In this document: piece after piece, positions 25,394 to 34,054 of the stretch
Layout of the letters: every line of letters starts with the position of its first letter
Position numbering within the stretch: the stretch's first letter is position 1
Assembly: GCF_002157685.2 (NCBI RefSeq)
Contig: NZ_AP026738.1
Location: forward strand, 3,968,001 to 4,032,000
Length of the DNA: 64,000 nt
Reading direction: 5' to 3'
Source: Comamonas thiooxydans
Lineage (GTDB): Bacteria > Pseudomonadota > Gammaproteobacteria > Burkholderiales > Burkholderiaceae_C
The notes under the pieces: model-generated
What the model was told of the DNA's origin: nothing
The model's database searches: none
What the model saw: only the letters and a program-made list of their open reading frames with translations
Made by a program: the position numbers and the translations under genes

Positions 25394-26713
25394 TTATTCG
25401 CTGCTTAGCGATGCCACAGTGACCAGAGGCTCGAGCCTGGTCGCCAGCACCTTGTCCAGCGTCTTGCCGTCCATGTCCACGACTTCAAAGCGCCAGTCTT
25501 CCCACTCCACCACGTCGGCCTCGGTGGGCACACGGCCCAGCAGCAGCATGATCATGCCGCTCAAGGTGTGATAGCGGCCGCGCTCTTCCTCGGGAACGGT
25601 ATGCAGGCTCAGGCGGTCCTTGAGTTCGGGCACGGGAATATGGCCATCCAGCAGCCAGCTGCCATCTTCGCGCTGCACGGCCCAGCTGGTTTCGGGATCA
25701 CGCGGCTGAAATTCGCCGGTAATCGCCTCGATCAGGTCCTGCAGCGTGACAATGCCCTGCACCTCGCCGTACTCGTCGATCACAAAGGCCATATGCAGAT
25801 CGGAGGTGCGGAAGTTGTCCAGCAACTCCATGCCGGTAATGGTCTCGGGCACATAGAGGGCAGCCTGCAGAGGCTGGTCCTTGAGCGCCTGCCTGCCCTT
25901 GTTGAGCAAGGCCTGCGTCAGCCACTGGCGGGCATTGAGCACGCCCACGATATTGTTCATATCGCCACGCACGACCGGGAAGCGCGCATGGTCGGCCTGT
26001 TCGACACGGGCCAGAGTCTCTTCCAGGCTCTCGTCGATATCGAGACAGATGACATCGCTGCGCGGCACCATCAGCGAGCCGATCTGGCGATCGTCCAGAC
26101 GGAACACATTGCGCACCATGGTGTGCTCCTGCGACTCGATCACGCCGGCCGTGTGACCTTCCACCAAAATGGCCTGGATTTCCTCTTCGGTCACCACGCT
26201 GCCATTGCTTTCCTTGACGCCCAGGACCTTGAGCAGGCCGCGCGTCGATGCCGACAGCAACCAGACAAAGGGTTTGGTGGCCAGGGCCAGGAAGTTGATG
26301 GGACGCGAGATCAGGCGCGCCAGGGCCTCGGGATGGGTCTGACCCAGGCGCTTGGGAACCAGCTCGCCCACGACGATGGAGAAGTAGGTGATCAGCACCA
26401 CCACTAGGCCGGTGGAGAGGTAGTCGGCATATTTCTGGGTCATGCCCAGGGTGATCAGCCAGTTCTCCAGCGGGCCGGCCAGAGCCGCCTCCCCGACGAT
26501 GCCGTTGAGCACGCCGATGGAGGTGATACCGATCTGGATGGTGGAGAGGAAACGCGTCGGATCCTCTCCCAATTTGATAGCAGCCGCCGCTCCGCTGTCG
26601 CCCTCATCCACCAGTTTCTGCATGCGGGTTTTGCGAGCGGTGACTAGCGCAATTTCCGACATGGCGAAAACGCCGTTCAGACAGATGAGAGCGAAAAGTA
26701 TGGCTATTTCCAT
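25394..26713 (-). CDS. CNNM/CorC-family membrane protein (HlyC/CorC type)
   Basis: A 439-aa hemolysin-related protein. An N-terminal DUF21/CNNM membrane domain of 3-4 helices (about 1-180) is followed by a pair of CBS domains (about 200-330, MVPRSDVICLDIDESLEE and IDEYGEVQGIVTLQDLIEAI) and a C-terminal CorC_HlyC domain (about 345-430). Members act in Mg2+/Co2+ efflux or homeostasis and sense nucleotides via the CBS pair. It stands alone, convergent with mnmC and divergent from the cysI operon. The substrate ion is inferred from the family. Confidence 0.88.
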   Translation of the reverse strand: MEIAILFALICLNGVFAMSEIALVTARKTRMQKLVDEGDSGAAAAIKLGEDPTRFLSTIQIGITSIGVLNGIVGEAALAGPLENWLITLGMTQKYADYLSTGLVVVLITYFSIVVGELVPKRLGQTHPEALARLISRPINFLALATKPFVWLLSASTRGLLKVLGVKESNGSVVTEEEIQAILVEGHTAGVIESQEHTMVRNVFRLDDRQIGSLMVPRSDVICLDIDESLEETLARVEQADHARFPVVRGDMNNIVGVLNARQWLTQALLNKGRQALKDQPLQAALYVPETITGMELLDNFRTSDLHMAFVIDEYGEVQGIVTLQDLIEAITGEFQPRDPETSWAVQREDGSWLLDGHIPVPELKDRLSLHTVPEEERGRYHTLSGMIMLLLGRVPTEADVVEWEDWRFEVVDMDGKTLDKVLATRLEPLVTVASLSSE

Positions 26714-26997
26714 AGTCAGGCACCCGCTTTCAATCCAGGCGCCTCAATCATTGAACAAGCCTTGATTCTAGAGAATGCCCGGCGCAGGGCCGCTCACAAA
26801 ATGCAAGCGCGCATAAAGGAAATTGGTTCAAGCGCTCCGTACGAGCGTTCTGGCAGCTCTTCACATATTCATTCAGATATATATGAAGCACTAAATAATC
26901 GTTTGTTTTTATATAAAGCCTCTCTACAGTTCGGTCCAACGATCCAAGTGCAATGCCACCCGCGGCAGGGCATACGCTCCACGGAAGAACTGAAGAC

Positions 26998-28782
26998 ATG
27001 TATCAATACACCGATTTCGACAAAGCGTTCGTCAAGCAACGCGCCGACCAGTTCCGTGACCAGCTCCAGCGCTGGCAGGCAGGCAAGCTCACGGAAGACG
27101 ACTTCCGCCCGCTGCGTCTGCAAAACGGCTGGTATGTGCAGCGCTATGCGCCCATGCTGCGTGTGGCCGTGCCCTACGGTGAAATCAATTCCGCCCAGAT
27201 CCGCGTGCTGGCAAGGGTGGCACGCGAGTACGACGAGCCCGAGGCCGAAGTCTTCAAACAGGCTCTGGAAGGCCAGGGCAAGCTGGGCACGACCTACCTG
27301 CCCAAGAACTGCGCCCACTTCACCACGCGCACCAATGTGCAGTTCAACTGGATTCCGCTGAGCAAGTCCGCCGACGTGATGGATCTGCTGGCATCCGTGA
27401 ACCTGCACGGCATCCAGACCAGCGGCAACTGCATCCGCAACACCACCACCGATGCGCTGGCCGGTATCGCACCCGACGAGATCATCGACCCCCGCCCCTA
27501 CGCAGAAATCCTGCGCCAGTGGACCACGCTGCACCCCGAGTTCGCGTTTCTGCCGCGCAAGTTCAAGATCGCCATCACAGGCGCCAGCGAAGACCGCGCC
27601 GCCACGGGCTGGCATGACGTGGGCCTGCACATGGTCAAGAACGAAGCCGGCGAGATCGGCTTCAAGGTCTTCGTGGGCGGCGGCATGGGCCGCACGCCCG
27701 TGATCGGCACCGTGATCCGCGAGTTCCTGCCCTGGAACCAGATCATGAATTACATCGAGGCCATCGTCCGCGTCTACAACGAGCTGGGGCGCCGCGACAA
27801 CAAGTACAAGGCCCGTATCAAGATTCTGGTCAAGGCCGAAGGCCAGGCCTATATCGATGCCGTGGAAGAGGAATTCCGCCAGATCGTCGAAGTGGACGGC
27901 GGCCCTCACACCGTGCCCCAGGCCGAGTTCGATCGCGTGTCTGCCATGTTCACAACGCCCGCTCTGCCCGTAGTGGCCGATGCCGCAGGCGATGAGCAGG
28001 CCCTGATTGCGCAGACCGCCAAGGAACCCGCCTTTGCACGCTGGATTGCCCGCAACGTCCACGCCCACCGCGTGGCCGGTCTGCGCGCCGTGACCCTGTC
28101 CTTCAAGCGTGTGGGCCAGGCCCCCGGCGATGCACAAAGCGAACAGCTCGACGCACTGGCTCATCTGGTGGACAAGTTCTCTGCCGGCGAAGCCCGCGTG
28201 ACGCACGACCAGAACGTGATGCTGCCCTGGGTGCAGGTCGGCCAGCTGCATGCACTGTGGACCGAGGCCAAGGCCCTGGGCCTGGCCAGCACCAATGTGG
28301 CGCTGCTCACCGACATGATCGCCTGCCCCGGCGGCGACTTCTGCGCGCTGGCCAATGCCCGCAGCCTGCCGATTGCCGACGCCATCACGGCCCGCTACCA
28401 GGATCTGGACGAGCTGGACGACATCGGCGAGATCGATCTGCATATCAGCGGTTGCATCAACAGCTGCGGCCACCACCACAGCGGCCATATCGGCATCCTG
28501 GGCGTGGATAAGGACGGCAAGGAGTGGTATCAGGTCACGCTGGGCGGCTCCGACGGCTCGACCCTGTCCGGCCAGGCCGTGGCCGGCAAGGTCATCGGCC
28601 CCTCGTTCAGCGCAGCCGAAGTGCCCGATGTGATCGAAGCCGTGCTCAGCACTTATCGCGACCTGCGCCAGCCCGGCGAGCATTTCATCGACGCCGTGCG
28701 CCGCATCGGCCTGGACCCCTTCAAGGAGGCCGGCAAGGCCGCCCGCCACCCTGCGGAAGCCGAAGAAGAAGCGCTGGCCTGA
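26998..28782 (+). CDS. cysI: Siroheme/4Fe-4S sulfite (nitrite) reductase, ferredoxin type
   Basis: A 594-aa assimilatory reductase of the NirA/CysI fold with two ferredoxin-like half-domains and two siroheme domains. The cluster/siroheme cysteines are present as CPGGDFC and CINSC(GHHH). In a cys operon it most likely reduces sulfite to sulfide. No CysJ flavoprotein gene is nearby, so electrons may come from ferredoxin; the downstream fdxA and FNR genes are candidates. The ATG at 26998 is preferred over an upstream in-frame codon at 26953 because the protein matches the family from MYQYTDFD onward. The upstream region (26870-26935) is AT-rich and probably contains a CysB-activated promoter. 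It begins the cysI-DUF934-cysH-cysD-cysN run. Confidence 0.9.
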   Translation: MYQYTDFDKAFVKQRADQFRDQLQRWQAGKLTEDDFRPLRLQNGWYVQRYAPMLRVAVPYGEINSAQIRVLARVAREYDEPEAEVFKQALEGQGKLGTTYLPKNCAHFTTRTNVQFNWIPLSKSADVMDLLASVNLHGIQTSGNCIRNTTTDALAGIAPDEIIDPRPYAEILRQWTTLHPEFAFLPRKFKIAITGASEDRAATGWHDVGLHMVKNEAGEIGFKVFVGGGMGRTPVIGTVIREFLPWNQIMNYIEAIVRVYNELGRRDNKYKARIKILVKAEGQAYIDAVEEEFRQIVEVDGGPHTVPQAEFDRVSAMFTTPALPVVADAAGDEQALIAQTAKEPAFARWIARNVHAHRVAGLRAVTLSFKRVGQAPGDAQSEQLDALAHLVDKFSAGEARVTHDQNVMLPWVQVGQLHALWTEAKALGLASTNVALLTDMIACPGGDFCALANARSLPIADAITARYQDLDELDDIGEIDLHISGCINSCGHHHSGHIGILGVDKDGKEWYQVTLGGSDGSTLSGQAVAGKVIGPSFSAAEVPDVIEAVLSTYRDLRQPGEHFIDAVRRIGLDPFKEAGKAARHPAEAEEEALA

Positions 28783-28806
28783 AGCCATAAGAACAAGGAT
28801 AGAGTC

Positions 28807-29193
28807 ATGAAAATTCTGGCAAGCAACGAATACCAGGCCCCCACCGAAAGCACCGGCAATGTGCTGGTGCTGGCCAATGACGTGAACGCCCTCGAGGCGA
28901 ATCTGGACGGCATCACGCAGGTGGATCTGTACTTCCCCAACTTCACCGACGGCCGTGCCTTCAGCCAGGCCTATCTGCTGCGTCGCCGCCTGAAGTTTGC
29001 GGGCGACATCCGCGCCACCGGCGATGTGCTGATCGACCAGCTGGTTCAGATGGAGCGCACGGGCTTTAGCAGCGCCGTGCTGCGCGAAGGCGTGGACGCC
29101 GCCGACGCCCAGCGCCAGTTCGAGCGCTTTGGCGGTTTCTACCAGGCCGATGCCGTGCACACACAGCCCCATTTCGTAGAGGTGCAAGCATGA
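28807..29193 (+). CDS. DUF934 family protein of the sulfate-assimilation operon
   Basis: A 128-aa protein of the DUF934 family, which is almost always encoded between a CysI-type reductase and CysH in proteobacteria. Typical segments are VDLYFPNFTDGRAFSQAYLL and DIRATGDVLIDQLVQMERTG. No catalytic motif is known; a helper role for sulfite reductase is often supposed. It starts 24 nt after cysI and overlaps the cysH ATG by 4 nt (ATGA). Confidence 0.88.
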   Translation: MKILASNEYQAPTESTGNVLVLANDVNALEANLDGITQVDLYFPNFTDGRAFSQAYLLRRRLKFAGDIRATGDVLIDQLVQMERTGFSSAVLREGVDAADAQRQFERFGGFYQADAVHTQPHFVEVQA

Positions 29194-29837
29194 GCCAGCT
29201 CGCCCCCGCAAGCACCCTCGACCTGGATCTGGCACGAATCAACGCCGAGCTGGGCCGCGACGCCCAGGCGCTGGTGAACTGGGCCGTGGGCCTGGGTCAG
29301 TCCACCATAGTCACCACCAACTTCCGCCCCTTCGAGGCGGTGATCCTGCACATGGTCACGCGCGCCAACCCCGACGTGCCCGTGGTCTGGATGGACAACG
29401 GCTACAACACCGAAGCCACCTATCGGTTTGCCGATGCGGTGACCAAGCAGCTTGGGCTCAAGCTCAAGATCTACCTGCCGCTGCGCTCACGCGCCCACCG
29501 CGAGGCCGTGGAAGGCGCCACGCCAGCGCTGGACGATCCGCGCCATGCGGCCTTCACCGAAGAGGTGAAGCTGGAGCCCTTTGCCCGCGCCCTGCGTGAA
29601 ACCGCACCCAAGGTCTGGTTCACCGCCCTGCGCGCCACCGACACCGCCGTGCGAGCACAGATGGAGCCCGTGAGCATCAATCCCGACGGCCTGATCAAGG
29701 TTGCACCTCTGCTGCACTGGTCGTCCAAGGAGCTGTACGAATACTGCGAAAAGCACGGCCTGCCCAACAACTTTGACTATGTGGACCCCACCAAGGGCGA
29801 AGACAACCGCGAGTGCGGCCTCCACATCGCTCACTAA
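29190..29837 (+). CDS. cysH: CysH-type adenylylsulfate/phosphoadenylylsulfate reductase
   Basis: A 215-aa adenine-nucleotide alpha-hydrolase-fold reductase that makes sulfite from an activated sulfate with thioredoxin. The catalytic C-terminal motif ECGLH is present. The paired cysteines (CC and CXXC) that bind the 4Fe-4S cluster of APS reductases are absent; the only other cysteine nearby is in EYCEKHG. That makes it look like a PAPS-reductase in cysteine content, yet no APS kinase gene (cysC) is in this operon and CysN is not fused to one. It is also short between YVDPTKGED and the catalytic end. So APS versus PAPS specificity is open. It overlaps DUF934 and precedes cysD by 62 nt. Confidence 0.85.
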   Translation: MSQLAPASTLDLDLARINAELGRDAQALVNWAVGLGQSTIVTTNFRPFEAVILHMVTRANPDVPVVWMDNGYNTEATYRFADAVTKQLGLKLKIYLPLRSRAHREAVEGATPALDDPRHAAFTEEVKLEPFARALRETAPKVWFTALRATDTAVRAQMEPVSINPDGLIKVAPLLHWSSKELYEYCEKHGLPNNFDYVDPTKGEDNRECGLHIAH

Positions 29838-29875
29838 AAAATAGCAACCAGCGCTTGCTACATATGCGCTAGAGA
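29836..29875 (+). repeat. Short AGCNNCNAGCGCTTG-type repeat in the cysH-cysD spacer
   Basis: The spacer contains AAAATAGCAACCAGCGCTTG followed by CTACATATGCGCTAGAG. A similar AATAGCTTCCAGCGCTT occurs at 53672-53690, and a GTAGCTGCTAGCGC..CAAGCGCTT version lies inside the 5' end of cysN (about 30988-31018). I recall such short motifs as common in Comamonadaceae genomes, but the family is not named here. Confidence 0.4.
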
Positions 29876-29899
29876 ACTGTTTCGCTTGAAAGTGTATTT

Positions 29900-30832
29900 A
29901 TGAACGCCCGTGTGGATACTTCCGTGTTGAGCCATCTCAGCAATCGCCACCTGGATGCGCTGGAAGAAGAAACCATCTTCATCCTGCGCGAAGTGGCCGC
30001 CGCTTTTGAACGCCCCACCCTGCTGTTTTCGGGCGGCAAGGATTCGCTGGTCATGCTGCGCTGCGCCGAAAAAGCCTTTGGCGCAGGCCGCATCCCCTAT
30101 CCCTTGCTGATGATCGACACCGGCCACAACTTCCCCGAAGTGACCGATTTCCGCGACCAGCGAGCCAAGGAGCTGGGCGCCGAGCTGATCGTGCGCAGCG
30201 TGGAAGACTCGATGGCACGCGGTACCGTGCGCCTGGCACACCCCGGCGAATCGCGCAATGTGCACCAGTCCGTGACGCTGCTGGAGGCGATTGACGAGTT
30301 CCGCTTCGATGCCTTGATCGGCGGCGCGCGCCGCGACGAGGAAAAGGCCCGCGCCAAGGAGCGTATCTTCAGCCACCGCGACAGCTTCGGCCAGTGGCAG
30401 CCCAAGGCCCAGCGCCCCGAGCTGTGGACGCTGTTCAACACCCGCATTGCACAGGGCGAGCATTTCCGCGTCTTCCCTATCAGCAACTGGACCGAGCTGG
30501 ATGTGTGGCAGTACATCGCCCGTGAAAACATCGCCCTGCCATCGATCTACTACACCCACAAGCGCGATGTGGTGGAGCGCAAGGGCCTACTGGTGCCCGT
30601 GACCGAACTGACCCCGCCGCGTGACGGCGAGGAAGTCGTGCAGCGCGATGTGCGTTTCCGTACCGTGGGCGACATCACCTGCACCTGCCCCGTGGAAAGC
30701 ACGGCAGCAACGGCCGAAGACATCGTGATCGAAACCCTGGCCGCCGAGGTCAGCGAACGCGGCGCGACGCGCATGGACGACAAGACCAGCGAAGCGTCCA
30801 TGGAAAAGCGCAAGAAAGACGGCTACTTCTAA
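29900..30832 (+). CDS. cysD: Sulfate adenylyltransferase small subunit
   Basis: A 310-aa ATP sulfurylase catalytic subunit that makes adenylylsulfate from ATP and sulfate, driven by GTP hydrolysis in CysN. The PP-loop SGGKDS is at 44-49. The family ending (RATRMDDKTSE...KKDGYF-like) is complete. It lies 62 nt after cysH and is followed by repeat copy D and cysN on the same strand. Confidence 0.93.
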   Translation: MNARVDTSVLSHLSNRHLDALEEETIFILREVAAAFERPTLLFSGGKDSLVMLRCAEKAFGAGRIPYPLLMIDTGHNFPEVTDFRDQRAKELGAELIVRSVEDSMARGTVRLAHPGESRNVHQSVTLLEAIDEFRFDALIGGARRDEEKARAKERIFSHRDSFGQWQPKAQRPELWTLFNTRIAQGEHFRVFPISNWTELDVWQYIARENIALPSIYYTHKRDVVERKGLLVPVTELTPPRDGEEVVQRDVRFRTVGDITCTCPVESTAATAEDIVIETLAAEVSERGATRMDDKTSEASMEKRKKDGYF

Positions 30833-30835
30833 GGC

Positions 30836-30935
30836 ATCCCCTGAGGCGCTACGCGCCTTCCCCTTCTCTGGAGCTTCGCTCCGGAAGGGGACGACACCCT
30901 CGGTGCGCGGCGGCGCTTCCTCGGTGTCTCTGAGT
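30836..30935 (+). repeat. Dispersed intergenic repeat, copy D
   Basis: It begins CCCCTGAGGCGCTACGCGCC, has an inner hairpin (GGAGCTTCGCTCC), then GGGGACGACACCCTCGGTGC, and ends TTCCTCGGTGTCTCTGA. Together with copy A this is the clearest pair of the family. It lies inside the cysD-cysN spacer, so it must be transcribed with the operon unless it ends it. Confidence 0.7.
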
Positions 30936-30965
30936 TGGGACATGTCGGTTTTTAGAAAGAATGCG

Positions 30966-32339
30966 ATGACTGAGACTATTAATTCCGTAGCTGCTAGCGC
31001 AAACCCATCAAGCGCTTCAGGCCAATTTGATGCACATAACAGCAGCGCGCTGCGCTTTATCACCTGCGGCTCGGTCGATGACGGCAAGAGCACGCTGATC
31101 GGTCGCCTGCTGGTGGACACCCGCGCCGTGCTGCAGGATCAGCTGGCCGGCGTCACCAAGTCCGGCGAGACGGATCTGGCCCTGCTGACCGACGGCCTGG
31201 CCGCCGAGCGCGAACAAGGCATCACGATCGATGTGGCCTACCGCTACTTCGCCACCGAGTCGCGCAAGTTCATCATCGGCGACGCTCCCGGTCACGAGCA
31301 GTACACACGCAATATGGTCACGGCGGCATCGAGCGCCGACGCCGCCGTGGTGCTGGTCGACGCCACCAAGCTGGACTGGAAGAATGCCGATCTGGAGCTG
31401 CTGCCCCAGACCCGCCGCCACAGCCTGCTGGCCCATCTGCTGCGCGTGAATTCGCTGGTGTTTGCCGTCAACAAGCTCGATGCCGTGCAGGACCCGGCCC
31501 TGGCCTTTGCCCATATCAGCGCGGCGCTGCAGAAGTTCACGGCCTCCGCAGACATCAAGATCACGGCCACCGTGCCCGTGTCCGCGCTCAAGGGCTACAA
31601 CGTGGTCAACAGCACTGACGGTTGGGCCGGCTACCACGGCCCCAGCCTGCTGCAACTGCTGGAGCAACTGCCCAACACGCCCACCGACAGCGATCTGGCG
31701 CTGGCCTTCCCCGTGCAGTGGGTGGAGAAGTTCTCTTCTTCGTCCGACACAAGCCAGGGCCGCCGCGTGTTCTGGGGCCGTGTCGCCACGGGCGTGGCCC
31801 GGGTCGGTGCCCAGGTGCAGATTCTGCCCAGCGGCCAGCTCGCGACCGTGGCCCAGGTCATAGACCATGCCCGCGCTCCCAAGGAGGTAGCTGCCGGCCT
31901 GTCCGCAGGGATCACGCTGGACCGCGAGGTCGATGTCTCGCGCGGCGACTGGATCATTGCCGCCCCGGTGCAAGCCGAAGTGGCCGAGGATGACTTTGAT
32001 GCCCCTGCTGCCGCAAGCCCCTGGCCCAGCAGCCGCGAAATTACCGCCACCGTGGCCTGGATGGACACAGAACCCCTGGTGCCCGGTCGCGTTTACTGGG
32101 CGCTGCATGGCCATCGCTGGGTCAAGGCCAAGGCGCGCCGCTTGGTGCACCGCCTCAATATCAATACACTGGACAAGGAAGACGCGCAGCAGCTCGAGGC
32201 CAATGCCATCGGCCAGGTGGAGCTGGTGCTGCAGGAAGCCATTCCGGCCGCCCCCTTCACCCAAGCCCGCCAGCTGGGCTCGCTGATTCTGGTGGACACC
32301 GCCAGCAATGCAACGGCCGGTGCCGCGCTGGTGAACTGA
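30966..32339 (+). CDS. cysN: Sulfate adenylyltransferase large subunit (GTPase)
   Basis: A 457-aa GTPase subunit of ATP sulfurylase. The G1 loop GSVDDGKS is at about 35-42, G3 is DAPGHEQ, and G4 is NKLD. EF-Tu-like domains 2 and 3 follow. There is no C-terminal APS-kinase (CysC) fusion. The ATG at 30966 is chosen; GTG/ATG codons further upstream fall in repeat copy D or give non-family sequence. The first 25 codons ([16 protein letters not shown]) include a copy of the short AGCTGCTAGCGC repeat and are probably disordered. It ends the sulfate-activation run; fdxA follows after 145 nt. Confidence 0.92.
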   Translation: MTETINSVAASANPSSASGQFDAHNSSALRFITCGSVDDGKSTLIGRLLVDTRAVLQDQLAGVTKSGETDLALLTDGLAAEREQGITIDVAYRYFATESRKFIIGDAPGHEQYTRNMVTAASSADAAVVLVDATKLDWKNADLELLPQTRRHSLLAHLLRVNSLVFAVNKLDAVQDPALAFAHISAALQKFTASADIKITATVPVSALKGYNVVNSTDGWAGYHGPSLLQLLEQLPNTPTDSDLALAFPVQWVEKFSSSSDTSQGRRVFWGRVATGVARVGAQVQILPSGQLATVAQVIDHARAPKEVAAGLSAGITLDREVDVSRGDWIIAAPVQAEVAEDDFDAPAAASPWPSSREITATVAWMDTEPLVPGRVYWALHGHRWVKAKARRLVHRLNINTLDKEDAQQLEANAIGQVELVLQEAIPAAPFTQARQLGSLILVDTASNATAGAALVN

Positions 32340-32484
32340 AGCCAATGAAGACAAGGCCGCAACCGCGATCTGGCCGCCAAACCAGATCTCCATACGGCCT
32401 TATCCAGCCAGGCACTGGCGCTGCGCGGGAAAAAACCTAAAATCACGGGGTTTTACCAATCCCCACCCAAGAAGAAGATTCTCA

Positions 32485-32814
32485 ATGACTCACGTCGTTA
32501 CCGAAAACTGCATCAAGTGCAAGTACACCGATTGCGTGGACGTTTGCCCCGTGGACTGCTTCCGTGAAGGCCCCAACTTTCTGGTGATCGATCCCGATGA
32601 ATGCATCGACTGTGCCGTCTGCATTCCCGAGTGCCCGGCCAATGCCATCTTTGCCGAAGAAGATGTCCCCGCAGATCAACTGGCCTTCATCAAGCTGAAC
32701 GTGGATCTGTCCCAGCTCAAGAGCTGGAAGAGCATCACCAAGCGCAAGGCTTCGCTGCCCGACGCCGACGAGTGGAATGGCAAGCCGAACAAAGTGGATT
32801 TGCTGGAGCGCTAA
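32485..32814 (+). CDS. fdxA: Seven-iron ferredoxin FdxA
   Basis: A 109-aa 3Fe-4S/4Fe-4S ferredoxin of the FdxA type. The cysteine pattern is split between [17 protein letters not shown] and [12 protein letters not shown], followed by the C-terminal helix extension ([20 protein letters not shown]) typical of the class. It is a cytoplasmic electron carrier. It lies just downstream of the cys genes and 36 nt before a ferredoxin-NADP reductase, so it may carry electrons to CysI. A palindrome-like GGGG/CCCC pair lies in its leader. Confidence 0.92.
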   Translation: MTHVVTENCIKCKYTDCVDVCPVDCFREGPNFLVIDPDECIDCAVCIPECPANAIFAEEDVPADQLAFIKLNVDLSQLKSWKSITKRKASLPDADEWNGKPNKVDLLER

Positions 32815-32850
32815 GCCAGTCAGGACGCGGACTGCGCTACGCTTGCCTGC

Positions 32851-33918
32851 ATGAGCCTGTCCAACGCAACGACCAACGCTTCCCTCTCACTACAACCCGC
32901 CGTGGAAACCGACGCCATCATCATTGGCGCAGGTCCGGCGGGTTTGTTTCAGGCCTTCCAGCTTGGCCTGCAGGGCATTCAAGCCCATTTGATCGATGCC
33001 CTGCCCCATGTGGGCGGCCAGTGCAGCCAGATCTACGCGCACAAGCCCATCTACGACATTCCCGGCATTCCCGTCTGCACGGGCCTGGAGCTGGTGCAAC
33101 TGCTGGAAAAGCAGATCGCGCCCATGCAGGTGACCCGCCATCTATCCCAGCAAGTACAGACTCTGCAAGCCCTCGACGACGGACGCTGGCAGGTCGGCAC
33201 CACGGCAGGAGCGCTGTTCCACACCCGTACCGTCTTCATCGCCGCAGGCGTCGGCGCGTTCGTGCCCAAGGCCCTCAAAGCACCGGGGGTGGATGAGCTC
33301 GGCACGGGCCAGCTGCACTATCACCCGCAGCAGCTGGATATGGCTGCAGGTCGCCAGGTGCTGGTCTATGGCGGCGATGAGGATGCCGTAGCAGCTGCCA
33401 TTGCCTGCAGTTCAAGCGCGGCCAGAACCGTTCTCATGCATCGCCGTGACAGCTTCAATGCCGAGCCGGCGCAACTGACCCGGCTTCAGCAACTGCGCGA
33501 ATCTGGCACCGTCGAAGTACTGATCGGCCAGATCACCGAAGTGCGGCACGGCGATGGCCTACTGGAGTCCGTGCAATGGATGGACGGCGAAGGCGACGAA
33601 CATCTGCATCCTGTCGAACAGTTGCTCGTCTACCAGGGCATTTCACCCAAGCTGGGCCCGTTGACGGACTGGGGCCTGGCACTGGAGCGCAAACAGCTGG
33701 CCGTGGATCCGGCAACGCTTGCCACCAGCGCCTCGGGGATTTATGCCATCGGCGACATCGTCAGCTACAGCGGCAAGAAACGGCTGATCCTCTGCGCCTT
33801 CCACGAGGCCACCATGGCCGCGTTTGCAGCCGCCGAATACCTGCAAGACAGCAAGCCGTTGCTGGAATACACGACGACCAGCGCGCGCCTGCATGCCATC
33901 TTGGGTGTGTCCCACTGA
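32851..33918 (+). CDS. Ferredoxin-NADP+ reductase (thioredoxin-reductase-like type)
   Basis: A 355-aa flavoprotein of the YumC/FNR2 type (EC 1.18.1.2). An N-terminal FAD-binding GXGXXG ([10 protein letters not shown], near residue 26), an [14 protein letters not shown] segment as in this family, and a second nucleotide-binding half ([14 protein letters not shown]) are seen. There is no CXXC redox pair, which separates it from thioredoxin reductase. The C-terminal [14 protein letters not shown] segment binds FAD. It lies directly after fdxA and may form an NADPH-ferredoxin couple with it. The start is ATG at 32851. Confidence 0.88.
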   Translation: MSLSNATTNASLSLQPAVETDAIIIGAGPAGLFQAFQLGLQGIQAHLIDALPHVGGQCSQIYAHKPIYDIPGIPVCTGLELVQLLEKQIAPMQVTRHLSQQVQTLQALDDGRWQVGTTAGALFHTRTVFIAAGVGAFVPKALKAPGVDELGTGQLHYHPQQLDMAAGRQVLVYGGDEDAVAAAIACSSSAARTVLMHRRDSFNAEPAQLTRLQQLRESGTVEVLIGQITEVRHGDGLLESVQWMDGEGDEHLHPVEQLLVYQGISPKLGPLTDWGLALERKQLAVDPATLATSASGIYAIGDIVSYSGKKRLILCAFHEATMAAFAAAEYLQDSKPLLEYTTTSARLHAILGVSH

Positions 33919-33975
33919 AGAGCCGCCAGTGTCCTCCCTCGGACTCCTTGGAGTCCGCCGCTTTTGAGGCTGGCA

Positions 33976-34010
33976 TAAAAAAACCGCTATCCCTCGGGAT
34001 AGCGGTGTAA
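33976..34010 (-). terminator. Rho-independent terminator of the purine permease gene
   Basis: A 9-bp stem, CCGCTATCC/GGATAGCGG (33984-33992 with 33997-34005), with a T-run on its minus-strand 3' side (AAAAAAA on plus). It serves the permease gene read from 35545 down to 34055 and faces the fdxA/FNR operon. Confidence 0.85.
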
Positions 34011-34054
34011 ATCACGACGGGGTCAGACCCCACCGCGCGCACTTTGATCTCGGC

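Noticed and set aside
26869..29235. 788-codon open frame antisense to cysI and DUF934
   Set aside because: It lies over intact conserved genes; in GC-rich DNA the complementary frame stays open. The composition (Ala/Gly/His/Val-rich) is not protein-like.
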